Assembly (NCBI GenBank): GCA_021018995.1 | Contig: CM037588.1 | Coordinates: 148,881,725-148,945,724, forward strand | Source of the DNA: Chloranthus sessilifolius | Taxonomy: Eukaryota; Streptophyta; Magnoliopsida; Chloranthales; Chloranthaceae | Direction: 5' to 3' | DNA length: 64,000 nucleotides | Part shown: in pieces, positions 35,159-45,581 of the stretch | Numbering within the stretch: the stretch's first letter is position 1 | Layout: each line of letters starts with the position of its first letter | Position numbers and translations under genes: made by a program | The notes under the pieces: generated by a model | Databases searched by the model: none | Told to the model about the DNA's origin: nothing | The model's input: only the letters and a program-made list of their open reading frames with translations

Positions 35159-36539
35159 ATGCAGCCGCAAATGTCATCTAGAGGAAGAGGCCGACCAAGG
35201 GGAGGCCAACAGAGGAGTCTACGTAGTGGAGATGATTACATCTCTCCTACTAATAGAGTGCCTTTAGGAGGTACTGAAGCCCCAGGGGGCAGTAGTAGTA
35301 GACAGCATGATGAAGAGGATCGAGATCGTCAAGATCAAGATCTAAGAGAACAGGAGAGAGTGAGAGAAAGACAGGAAGATAGAGAGGAGCGACAAAGGAT
35401 GATGCATACTATGGAGACTATGGCAGCTGCCATGGCTCAACAAGCTGCATCCTTTGCAGCTCATGCATCAAGAGAACAGTAGCCACTTACACCACCTGTA
35501 GGACCTGCGCTACCTGTGCCCTCATCCTTTATAGAGTTTAGGAGGATGAGACCTCCTTCATTTTCTGGGCAGGCAGACACAATGGCCGCTGAGAATTGGC
35601 TTATGGAGAGGAGAAAGTCTTTAGCGTGCTGACATGCACGGAAGATGAGAGTGTGAGATGGGCAACTTATATGCTGGATGGGGAGGCTGGGCCTTGGTGG
35701 AAGTCCGTGATACTTGACTCTGCCTGTGAGAGACCCCGAGTTGCCTTGGGCGTGGGAGGAGTTTGTTGAGGAGTTCAACAAACAATATTTTCGGAAGTGG
35801 TGAGGAATCACTTGAGATACAATTTCTGATTAAGCGTGGAGAATGACAGTGAGAGAATATGGGGTGGAGTTTCTACGACTTGCCCATTTTGCTCCGGATT
35901 ACGTCGCTACCGACATGATGAAGTCAAAAAGGTTTCAACAAGGCTTGAAGCCTGAGGGTAGGGGAGGCGTAGCTCCATTTCAGTTGAGGACCTATGAAGA
36001 GGTCATGAGCAAGGCATTGGTTGTAGAGGAGGAGAACACAATGATGTAGAGAGGGAGCGAGAGAGGAGGAAATGAACAAGGAAGGACAGGGACCTATGAA
36101 CCGGTGAACAAAAAGCTGAGGTTCGTGGCCCAACCTCAGAGACCACAGTTCCAAGGAGGTTTTGGAAGGCCGGAGCAGCAACAACACCAACAGAGGTTTC
36201 CATTACTTGCGTCGGGGAGACCTTTACGATATGAGAGCCCTGTCATGTCTACTGGCACCACTATCACACAGGGTTCTCGTACTATTTCTTCCGCACCTCG
36301 GGAGACTTGCGCAAAGTGTGGCAAGCCTCATAGAACAGTGGATTGCAGAGCGGGGACTAGGGGTTGTTTCCGATGTGGCAAGGTGGGCCAGTTGATCAAG
36401 GATTGCCCCGAGACGGATAAAAGAAAGATAGTTTCAGTTGCAGCACCACGACCCATTCAAGCAAGGAAGCCGATCGTTCAGGGGAGAGCCTATACAATCA
36501 CTGCTCAGGAAGCAGGGAACGTGCATAACGTCATCCAAG
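35159..36539 (+). pseudogene. gag, Tekay-like, broken
   Basis: Gag would form the particle that packages element RNA. The start ATG 35159 opens a basic, glutamine/arginine-rich N-terminus (108 codons to a stop at 35480, probably CAG-to-TAG). The capsid region follows in shifted frames (FIEFRRMRPPSFSGQ, WATYMLDGEAGPWW, then TVREYGVEFLRLAHFAPDYV at 35843-36049). The C-terminal piece 36104-36559 has zinc-knuckle sequence: CAKCGKPHRTVDC, then CFRCGKVGQLIKDCP in which the usual His is Gln. The open frame runs to a stop at 36557, but the coding exon most likely ends at 36539, at the donor AAG/GTGAGA. Confidence 0.85.
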
Positions 36540-36705
36540 GTGAGACTCTTTTAAATTAAAGAAATTTCCATTTCATTAAAATTTTAGATAGAGAAGGTGT
36601 ATGCATTAGGAATTATATAGTTTCTTTCTCAATACAAAAATTTTATGTGAATTAGGGGTGTTAAATTGATGGGTAAATTATTGTATGTATGTATGTATAC
36701 TATAG
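36540..36705 (+). other. Probable spliceosomal intron between gag and pol
   Basis: Donor CAAG/GTGAGA and acceptor ACTATAG/GTAC bound 166 AT-rich bases with in-frame stops. Removing them joins the Gly codon that ends the gag frame (VIQG) directly to the protease frame (TLTIYERG) without loss, restoring the Gly-Thr-(Leu/Ile)-x-Ile sequence normally found at this spot in related elements. The intron is phase 1. The length is not a multiple of three, so the unspliced RNA ends Gag at 36559 and only spliced RNA would encode Gag-Pol. Confidence 0.7.
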
Positions 36706-39700
36706 GTACTTTAACTATATATGAGAGAGGATGCTTCGTTGGATATGACGCTCGAGTGTTGATAGACCCAGGGTCTACCCACTCATTCGTCACTCCACGT
36801 TTCGCCAAGAGGATGAAGATTGTTCCAGAGGCGTTGGACTTCGTCCTATTTGTGTCTATTCCGACTGGAGAGTTAGTGGACACGGAGTTAGCTTGCAAAT
36901 CCATCATTGTAGCAGTTCGAGACCTAGAGGTGCATGAATTGGAAGCAAAGTTGATACTGTTAGACATGCAAGGGTTTGATGTGATCCTTGGCATGGACTG
37001 GTTGGCGCAGCATTGTGCAACCGTCGATTGCAAGAACAAGGTAGTCATTTTCAGACCCAACACAAGAAGATCATTTCAGTTTCAAGGAGTGAGGTCGTCA
37101 TCTGTGCCACTGATCTCAGTAGTAAGGGCCGAGAAAATGATCAGGAAGGGTTGCAGTGGATACTTGGCTTTCTTAAAGGAGGACAAGGAAGAAAAGAATG
37201 TCATTTCTGAAATAGTAGTTGTGCGAGACTTCGCCGGCGTGTTTCCAGAAGAATTGCCTGCATTACCTCCAGAGAGAGAAGTAGAATTCGCCATCGACTT
37301 AGCACCAGGAACGAAGCCTATTTCAAAAGCGCCATATCGAATGGCTCCTGCAGAGTTAAAGGAGTTGAAGGAACAACTACAAGAACTTATGGACAAGGGG
37401 TTTGTTAGACCGAGCGTGTCTCCATGGGGAGCACCGGTCTTGTTTGTCAAGAAGAAAGATGGGTCAATGCGGCTATGCATTGATTATCGACAATTAAACA
37501 AACTCACTGTGAAGAACCACTACCCTTTGCCTAGAATTGATGATTTGTTCAATCAACTGCAAGGAGCAAGGTATTTTTCCAAGATTGACCTGAGATTTGG
37601 ATACCATCAGTTGCGAGTCAAGGCAGAGGACATCCAGAAGACAGCTTTCAGGACACGGTATGGACACTATGAATTCCTTGTGATGCCGTTTGGGTTGACG
37701 AATGCTCCGGCATTGTTTATGGATCTGATGAACCGAGTGTTTAAACCACACTTGGACTCCTGCGTCGTAGTGTTCGTTGATGATATATTGATCTACTCCA
37801 AATCCAAGACGGAACACGAAGAACACTTGAGGATTGCCCTACAGACGCTACGTGAACACCAATTGTACGCCAAACTCAGCAAATGTGAGTTTTGGTTGGA
37901 AGAGGTTAGCTTTTTGGGACATGTCGTCTCAAAGCATGGTGTCACTGTAGATCCAGCAAAGATAGAGGCAGTGATTAAATGGGAGCAACCAAAGATAGTG
38001 ACCGATGTCCGAAGTTTTCTGGGCTTAGCAGGCTATTATCGACGTTTCGTCGAGGGGTTTTCAAAGATATCGGGACCTCTCACAAAGCTGACACGAAAAA
38101 ATTTAAGATTTGAGTGGAGTGAGGCATGCGAGAAGAGTTTTTAAGAGCTCAAGACGAGACTCACTTCAGCTCCAGTGCTAGCTATTCCTTCGGGCAGTGG
38201 AGGATACGCCGTGTACAGCGACGCGTCATACAATGGCCTAGGTTGTGTACTCAACCAACATAAGAAGGTGATAGCTTACGGATCAAGACAACAGAAGGAA
38301 CACGAGAAAAATTATCCGACTCATGACTTGGAGTTAGCAGCAGTCATCTTTGCGCTGAAAATTTGGAAACATTATTTGTATGGTGAGACTTTTGAAATTT
38401 TCACCGATCATAAGAGCCTCCGATACCTGTTTACACAGAAAGAGCTCAACATGAGACGGCGCAGATGGATGGAGTTTTTCAAGGATTATGATTGTTCTAT
38501 ACAGTACCATCCAGGAAAGGCGAACGTAGTAGCAGACGCCTTGAGTCGGAAGAGTTTAGCTCAGCTAGCTTGTTTGATTTTGGGTATGTACCGATGGAAA
38601 TTATTGGAAGATCTGGCACTTTACGATGCGAACATTGAGTCAAAAGCTACCGGATCCTTTTTAGCTAACATATCAGTGAAGCCAGTGATATTTGAGCATA
38701 TCCACGATCTATAGATGAAAGATCCAGCATTAACAAAGATTCATCAAGACGTGAGTGAAGGCATCAGGTCGGACTTCTCAGTTAAAGAAGATGGTTCTTT
38801 ATTGTTTAAGGGTCGTCTCTGTATTTCGGACAATGCCGATCTAAGACGAACCATTCTTGATGAAGCCCATAAGTCAAATTATGCTATCCACCTTGGTAGC
38901 ACCAAGATGTACCAGGACTTGAAAAAGAACTACTGGTGGAGAGGTCTGAAGCAGGACGTGGCCGAATACGTGTCACGGTGTTTGACTTGTCAGCAAGTGA
39001 AGATTGATCATAGACATCCTGCTGGACTATTGCAGCATTTACCAATCCCATAATGGAAGTGGGAATCGATCTCAATGGATTTCATTGTTGGATTGCCCCG
39101 TATGCCAAGAGACACAATGCCATTTGGGTCATCGTGGATCGATTGACCAAATCAGCACACTTTTTGCCGTACAATACGATGTATACGGCAGGAAGACTGG
39201 CAGACTTATATATGAGGGAGATTGTAAGACTACACGGGGTTCCAAGCAGCATAGTTTCAGATCGTGATCCACTATATACGTCCAAGTTTTGGAAGAAATT
39301 TCAAAAATGAATGGGAACACGACTAGACTTTAGTTTAGCTTTCCATCCTCAAACTGATGGGCAGAGAGAGCGAGTGAACCAAGCGATAGAAGACATGCTT
39401 AGAGCGTGCATGCTAGATATGCAAGGATGCTGGGATGAGTATCTACCGTTGCTCGAATTCACATACAACAACAGTTTCCAAACGAGCATTGGCATGGCAC
39501 CGTATGAAACTCTGTATGGACGACGATACAAATCACCCCTCAATTGGGAAGAAACAGGTGAGAAATTTATTTTAGGGCCAAAACTACTTGAAGACAACGC
39601 CACCGTCGTTCGAATAATCAGAGGAAGGCTGAAGTCAGCACAGAGTAGACAGAAAAGTTACGCCGACATCAAGCGGACTAGTGTCGACTATAAAGTAGGT

Positions 39701-40120
39701 GAACACGTGTTTGTGAAAGTGTCGCCTATGAAGGGCGTAATGAGGTTTGGCAAGAGAGGGAAGCTAAGTCCCCGTTATGTGGGACCATTTGAAATTTTGG
39801 GACGCGTAGGTGAAGTTGCGTATCGCATTGGATTACCACCACTGTTTGATCGAGTACATAACGTTTTCCACATATCAATTCTCAGAAAGTATGTGAACGA
39901 TCCATCTCATGTGTTAGGAAGTCAACCAATGGAGATGTGTGAGGACATGAGTATGATAGAGGAACCAGTGGAAATCTTGGATCGAAAGGAACAAGTACTG
40001 CGCCCTAAAGTGATTCCCTTAGTGCTTGTCCGGTGGAACAATCATCCAAAGGAAGAGGCTACTTGGGAACGAGAGGCCGATGTGAAAGAACAATATCCAG
40101 CCTTATTTCCAACGACGTGA
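36706..40120 (+). pseudogene. pol: protease, RT, RNase H, integrase, chromodomain; broken
   Basis: Protease: [11 protein letters not shown] (DPG active site, about 36755) and [13 protein letters not shown]: fingers [12 protein letters not shown], palm [23 protein letters not shown] and the intact catalytic box [10 protein letters not shown] (about 37770), then [11 protein letters not shown]. RNase [46 protein letters not shown] (38175-38560). Integrase: zinc finger ending CLTCQQVK (about 38995), core with SMDFIVG, VSDRDP and GQRERVNQ (D,D,E), then the GPFEI segment. The C-terminus EEATWERE with VLVRWNNHP is chromodomain-like. Stops at 38142, 38712, 39051 and 39308 and a frameshift near 39100 kill it. 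Confidence 0.92.
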
Positions 40121-40333
40121 GAATCCAATGTAAACCACAAGCATGTTTGTGGAATCTCCACAATAATTGTAATTCAATGGAAGTCTTGATCAAAGTATGA
40201 TTAAAGGAACAAATTTTGTATGCACATGACCAAGTGTATGTGTTTCTATGGAACTATGAGCCACTTGATGTCATAAACTACCAAAAGTAATCAAAGAACC
40301 AAAGAACTTGAAAATCTGCAGAAATTGGGCAAA
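40121..40333 (+). other. Gap between pol stop and palindrome array
   Basis: AT-rich, no ORF. It contains several ATAA-type words and could hold the 3' processing signals of gag-pol RNA. Nothing specific seen. Confidence 0.5.
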
Positions 40334-41162
40334 ATCGATTAATCGAATTTCAAATCGATTAATCGATTTGGAATTTTGATTAATCAATTTTGTTCGATTA
40401 GTCGACTGGCCTGTACCAGTGACTGGAAACTTGAATAAGAGTTATAAAATACACAGAATGAAATCTCGATTAATCGATTTATAATTTCGATTAATCGATC
40501 TGGGATCGATTAATCGATTTTGGGAATTTGATTACTCAAATTGGGAATTCGATTAATCAATTTTGGTTTCGATTAATCGATTTAGGTTTTCGATTAATTG
40601 AACTGCATGATCGATTAATCGAACAAACTAGGAATGTTAGAAGAATTTAGAGGAAATTACTAAAATTTTCAATTAATCGAGCAGATTTCGATTAATCAAT
40701 TTGCAATTTCGATTAATCGAACTGGAAATTCGATTAATCGAATAACTTAAAGGAACTATGAAAATTTTAAGTCAGAGAAACGATTTCGATTAATCGAGGT
40801 GGAATTCGATTTATCGATTTGAGATTTCGATTAATCGAACCATAGTTTGACTAATCGAATAACTTAAAGAATCCTGAAATTTTGGAAGGGACTGCACGAT
40901 TTCGATTAATCGAAGTGAATTTCGATTAAGCGATTTTGAAATTTTGATTAATCGAAATGGATTTCGATTAATCGACTGGCTCGCGCTAGTGAACTCTAAA
41001 ACTTAAATTTTTAAACGGATACGATTTCGATTAATCGAAATGTTTTCGATTAATCGATTTTGACTTTGGATTGATCGATTTGGGAAATCGATTAATCAAT
41101 TTTGCGCGGCTTAACCTAGTTTTGAATCTCGATTAATCGACTTTGGATTTCGATTAATCGAG
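40334..41162. repeat. Long palindrome array upstream of ORF3
   Basis: I count about 17 exact CGATTAATCG words and a dozen one-base variants (mostly CG-to-CA or CG-to-TG) over 830 bp. The last copy ends about 10 bp before a TATA box. This is the largest of the six arrays in the window. Confidence 0.93.
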
Positions 41163-41170
41163 TCGGGGCC

Positions 41171-41183
41171 TATATATATAAAA
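41171..41183 (+). promoter_or_regulatory. TATA box of ORF3
   Basis: TATATATATAAAA about 228 bp upstream of the ORF3 start and directly below the palindrome array. The leader may contain a small intron (donor AAG/GTAAAC near 41338, acceptor TTACCAG near 41397), which I cannot confirm. Confidence 0.7.
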
Positions 41184-41410
41184 TTGGGGATTTTATTTCC
41201 CATTCGAAATCATTTGCTCTTTGGTTGATTTGGGCGTTTCTTCTTCTCCTTCTTCTCCAACCGACCGAGTGATCTAGGGTTTGGATTTTTCGCCGATTTT
41301 GCATCCGCAATCGCCCACATTCGCATCCGAAACCTAAGGTAAACCCTAGGCTCGCGTATTTCTTCAATTTCAAGTCGAAAACCCTAGTTTTTACCAGAAA
41401 TTTCATCAAA

Positions 41411-42973
41411 ATGCCGCCTAAAACCCGATTGTCTTCGAAGAAGACAACCTCCAAGCTACCGGTTCGGTGTAAGAACACCGCACCCCCACCACCTACCCCA
41501 TCGCCGGTGAGGACTCCATCACCGTCGACATCGGAGACCACCTCCGGTTCGACGAGCGCATCTTCGCGCGAGTCTTCCCACGAGTCCACACCCATGCCGC
41601 CACCACCCACTAACGTGGTGCAACCTAATGAATGGTGGGCCGCGAAGACTTTTGAGGTCGAGTACCTCATCGACCCTACCCTTTTCACAAATCCCGATGT
41701 GTCGGGCGAGACCCAATGGGCTCGGACTTACCTTAACAATGCCGGTCTCGGCAACCTTCTCAAACCAATCTGGGGTTCCTATTACCCTAGATTGGTGAGA
41801 TTGTTTTACCAAGGGCTTGTGGACGGCCCGAAGGACGATGTGATCAAGACCACCATCGAGGGTCGAGATTACACGATCACACGTCGCCATGTCCACGAGG
41901 TGCTTGAGTGCTACCTCGACTTCACCCCTGAGACCACCCTATTCCCACCCTTTGAGGAGGACCCTCGATTTGAGGAGGTCATGACCCGCATGACCAACGG
42001 CAAAAAGGGGTCGGGATCCTCCATAAAGAGGGTTGACCTTCCCCACTACATGTGGATGCTTGATTCGGTAATCAAGTGCAACCTTTACCTAATGCGCCAC
42101 GATACCGAGTGTGTGGACCGAGTGCAACACGCACTCTACGCGGCCTTCTGTGGCCGGTCGTTCGACGCCACCATGGTCATCCTTGAGGAGATGAGGTACA
42201 TCAAGGGCAAATTGATGAAGGGCAACCTCCGGCCTAAGGAGAAGATGCCCTACGCTCGCCTCATCTCGAGCATGTTGGAGTGCTACTCCAACGATCCCTC
42301 CTACACTATCTCACCTCACGAGGTGAGGGCTATGGATTGCCTGAAGACGTTCTCCAAGTCTTCATGGACCCGTAGCTACAACCTGCTCAAGCGGACCCTA
42401 CCGGCTCCGGGTCCCGCTCCAGTAGCAGCAGCAGTAGCACCACCACCACCCCCACCACCACAGCAGGACCCACCCGTGGGTGGGGCACACCCGGCCGAGC
42501 CATCAGTGGAGAGGGCTACCTCTCATACCACAGCCTCACCGACACCGCCCGCTCACTCCGCGCCCGCTACACCCACCTCATCATACCGCCGGCGCGCCAC
42601 TCCATCCGGTCCTACCATCGAGGAGGTGTTGGCTCGCATGGAGGCCAACAACGAGCAGATGAACCGGAGGATGGATTTCTTGATGTTTCACACCCTCCGC
42701 TACATCTACCCGATGGACTACCACCGCTATCTCGCTCAGGAGGAGGAGTGGACTGCGGGACGGACCGCCTTCCACAGAGGTCCCATTTTCCATCCCACGA
42801 CTCCTTCCACATCTACATCCGCTCCGCCGACAGAGACGCTCCCGCCACAGCCGCCGCTACCTCCGCCTACTCAGCCAGCACGGTCTCCACCACCGCAGTC
42901 ACAGCCAGCTCCAGTAGACCCACCAGCCCCTATAGCTCCACCATCAGACCAGCCTGACGAGAGGACAGCCTGA
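41411..42973 (+). CDS. ORF3: intact 520-aa protein, putative plant transposon protein domain
   Basis: Intact, GC-rich and CpG-rich, unlike the AT-rich broken pol beside it. Residues 2-22 are basic, 23-70 Pro/Ser-rich, 72-328 form a globular domain, 332-400 are Pro/Ala-rich, 402-445 a probable helix (IEEVLARMEANNEQMNRRMD), and 460-515 a proline-rich tail. The domain has YYPRLVRLFYQGL, then a TIEGRDYTITRRHVHEVL motif and a later helical part around LDSVIKCNLYLMRH. That pattern resembles the putative plant transposon protein domain (Pfam PF20167, assigned from memory). The function of that domain is unknown. It sits between integrase and 3' LTR, in env position, but shows no signal peptide or membrane segment. 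A broken homologue lies at 22685-24029. Confidence 0.8.
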   Translation: MPPKTRLSSKKTTSKLPVRCKNTAPPPPTPSPVRTPSPSTSETTSGSTSASSRESSHESTPMPPPPTNVVQPNEWWAAKTFEVEYLIDPTLFTNPDVSGETQWARTYLNNAGLGNLLKPIWGSYYPRLVRLFYQGLVDGPKDDVIKTTIEGRDYTITRRHVHEVLECYLDFTPETTLFPPFEEDPRFEEVMTRMTNGKKGSGSSIKRVDLPHYMWMLDSVIKCNLYLMRHDTECVDRVQHALYAAFCGRSFDATMVILEEMRYIKGKLMKGNLRPKEKMPYARLISSMLECYSNDPSYTISPHEVRAMDCLKTFSKSSWTRSYNLLKRTLPAPGPAPVAAAVAPPPPPPPQQDPPVGGAHPAEPSVERATSHTTASPTPPAHSAPATPTSSYRRRATPSGPTIEEVLARMEANNEQMNRRMDFLMFHTLRYIYPMDYHRYLAQEEEWTAGRTAFHRGPIFHPTTPSTSTSAPPTETLPPQPPLPPPTQPARSPPPQSQPAPVDPPAPIAPPSDQPDERTA

Positions 42974-43235
42974 ACCTTGGGACTACTTTACTTTATTTTG
43001 TAATTTAGTTGTATAGGAACAAATTTTGTTGTACTTTTAGTTCCATTAATGTAAACACTTGTACAAATTTTTCTCAATATAAATAGTTGTTCATTTTCTA
43101 CAACTGTCATTTATATGCCGTATATGTGTTTAATTATATTCCGTGTAAATGTACTGGACCACCTCACCTACGAGTGTGGGGGGGGGGAACCCAGACCTAC
43201 GCACCTTTGGGTTATTTTCGAGGACGAAAATTCCC
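42974..43235 (+). other. 3' flank of ORF3 before polypurine tract
   Basis: AT-rich after the ORF3 stop, with AATATAAATAG near 43075 and a G9 run near 43180. The end reads GGACGAAAATTCCCAAGG, which is also found (inverted) beside the LTR of the ORF3-only element (22302-22330). Probably the 3' UTR of ORF3. Confidence 0.5.
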
Positions 43236-43248
43236 AAGGTGGGGAGGA
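43236..43248 (+). promoter_or_regulatory. Polypurine tract
   Basis: AAGGTGGGGAGGA directly before the 3' LTR start TGTAATATCC. This is the plus-strand primer site of the element. Confidence 0.9.
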
Positions 43249-43838
43249 TGTAATATCCCAAAAGATCGCATTAAACAGTGACCTCGGGATCTGTGCCCGA
43301 TTGGTCACAAGTTTGACCAATTAGGAGATCAAGGGTTAGCATAGAGTGTAATGAACGGACGAGATGTGATGGCTTGAGTGATTATGTGGTGTGCGATGTG
43401 AATGAGAAGTCGCATACACCAACTGCGGTGTATGTGCTCAACACACAAGGAAGGGGATAGATAAAAGGGTTTAATAACCCTAAAAATCTGAAATTTGGTT
43501 GTTGAGAGAGGAGTAAAGAAGAGAGAGAGAGGAGTAAAGAGATTGAACAAGAGTTATTGTGAGTGATTGGAAGGGGGATTCTAGCATTAAAGAGACCGAA
43601 TCGACGCGGAGAATCCGTTCAAGCTAAAGCTGGAACCCTAGCCTTTCCAACCACTCGATTTGAAATCAATTTGAGATTGATTGAAGGTAAGATTGTTGTA
43701 GTTTAAATGCATGGATTAAAGGGTTAAATTGTAGTTAGAAATGGTGTAAAATATAGGGTAAAAAGCTTAGAAAAATGGAGGAAGAAGTAAGGAAAGAGAT
43801 TGAGAAGAGCAGCCAGAAGGGGGCTGAATCTGGCAATT

Positions 43839-44303
43839 TCGATTAATCAAAATTGGGTTTCGATTAATCGAAATTGGGCAAGAAGTTGAAAAGTCAGAGG
43901 ACCCCGATCTCGATTAATCGAATTGGGTTTCGATTAATCAACTTTGGATTTCGATTAATCGAATTGAGAATCGATTAATCAACTGGGAGCCTACAGTGGA
44001 CTCCAGTGGAGAAAAGAAATGGGCTTGATAAAATCGACTAATCGAAATGAAAATTTGATTAATCGATTTGTAATTTCGATTAATCGATTTGGGATCGATT
44101 AATCGATTTTGGAAATTCGATTACTCGAATTGAGAATCGACTTGATAGAGCAGAGAATTTTGATTAATCGAATTGGGTTTCGATTAATCGAATGGGAATC
44201 TCAATTAATCGATTAATCGATATTGACTTTCGATTAATCGATTTTAGTAATCGATTAATCGAATCAGATTCAATTAATCGATTTTGGAAATCGATTAATC
44301 GAC
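43839..44303. repeat. Palindrome array in 3' LTR
   Basis: Counterpart of 33130-33587. Some words that are exact here are CpG-decayed in the 5' LTR and the reverse. Confidence 0.92.
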
Positions 44304-45261
44304 TGGGCCAGTTGATGTTGACTTCTGAGTTTGACTTTAAGATTTTTGGGGGGTCTTGGACCTCCTTTATTGCATCTTTAGTGATGTGTTTCACATGTTA
44401 TGTGGTATCATAGGTGGTACGTGTGAGCTAGTACACAAGGAGCCACGTGGGACCTTGATGCATTGATCAAACGAAGACTTGAGGTAGGGAACTCTTTGAA
44501 CATGTACTTTAATTTGCAAGAGCATGTATGTAGTGATATAGATTTAATTTCAAATGTTTCATTGCTTAAAGAGTTTGTGAAAAAGAGTGTGTGTGTGACA
44601 TCAATAAAAGTAATCACAATGAACCATCCCCAGGGGATGAGGAAGTAAAGAGATAAGAGCATCAGGTGTGATGCAAATGAATGGATACATCCCAGGGATG
44701 TATCCAGGATTGAATCATGTTTGATAGGGCCTAACTGATATAAGATAGCACATCTACACGGTGAATAACTATATGTAAGGCACCGATATTTTTGTTATTT
44801 GAGGTTTGATAGGGTACCCCACCGACGTGGCGGGATAACTACGACTGACACGGCAGGATATCCGTGACCGATACGGCGGCAAAACCGTAGACCAGTGCAG
44901 AGGCTTATCCGTACACAGTAAGCACACCCCAGGGGTGTTGATTGAGACTAGTGAAACCCAGCCATAAATCCCCAGGGGAAAGGGGCTTGGGTACTAATTG
45001 TATTCCCAGGGAATACGTTAAAACTGTCAATATAGATGACGATGATGGGTATCTCATCGGGGCTCGATGCTATATTGCTCGGGGATTACTTAAGTTGAAA
45101 GTTTAAGTTTTGCTTTAGGCCTTTTCAGCATCATTCATGAATAAATAAAAGACATGAGTAAACTACTAGTAAAATGTAATGCTTTTTAACTGTTTTCATC
45201 AGTAACTGCATAGACACATAATGCTTGGCATATCATGGAATATATGTGAGTAATAATTTAT

Positions 45262-45432
45262 ATGTTCAACTGTGTTTTGTTCCCTATTGAGCTAGGATGT
45301 AGCTCACCCTATAGACTATACGTCGCAGGTCCACTACTAGCAGCTGCCGAGGCTTCAGGAGATGCTGACCCCGGTGAGTCGGACCTTGCTGCCGAAGACG
45401 AGTTGGAGCCACCTCCGAAGGACTTCTTCTAG
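45262..45432 (+). CDS. 56-codon conserved ORF inside the 3' LTR
   Basis: Same length, start and stop as 34545-34715. The peptide differs at a few acidic-tail positions (for example AAEDELEPPPKDFF). See the 5' LTR entry for the cross-subfamily comparison. Confidence 0.5.
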   Translation: MFNCVLFPIELGCSSPYRLYVAGPLLAAAEASGDADPGESDLAAEDELEPPPKDFF

Positions 45433-45545
45433 AGGACTCCGTTGTGCCGCTTTGAGGGTTTGGAGAGATTTTGTACGGCTTGGTATGTCAAGCCTTGTTT
45501 GATTAAATAATGTATATGTGTAAATTCGTGATTTTTCTTTTGGGC

Positions 45546-45581
45546 GAACCATCTGTGATGATTAGCTATCATCGATGGTTC
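45546..45581. repeat. LTR hairpin, 3' LTR copy
   Basis: GAACCATC/GATGGTTC outer arms with GATGA/TCATC inner arms around a TTAGCTA-type loop. Confidence 0.78.

Noticed and set aside
40334-41162. CRISPR-like array
   Set aside because: Repeats are 12-bp palindromes with irregular short linkers in a plant retrotransposon. No constant spacers and no cas genes.
41338-41397. Small intron in the ORF3 leader
   Set aside because: Borders look plausible (AAG/GTAAAC, ACCAG) but nothing in the sequence decides it. Left as a remark only.
42480-42957. Alternative-frame ORFs overlapping ORF3
   Set aside because: Shadows of the GC-rich ORF3 reading frame.
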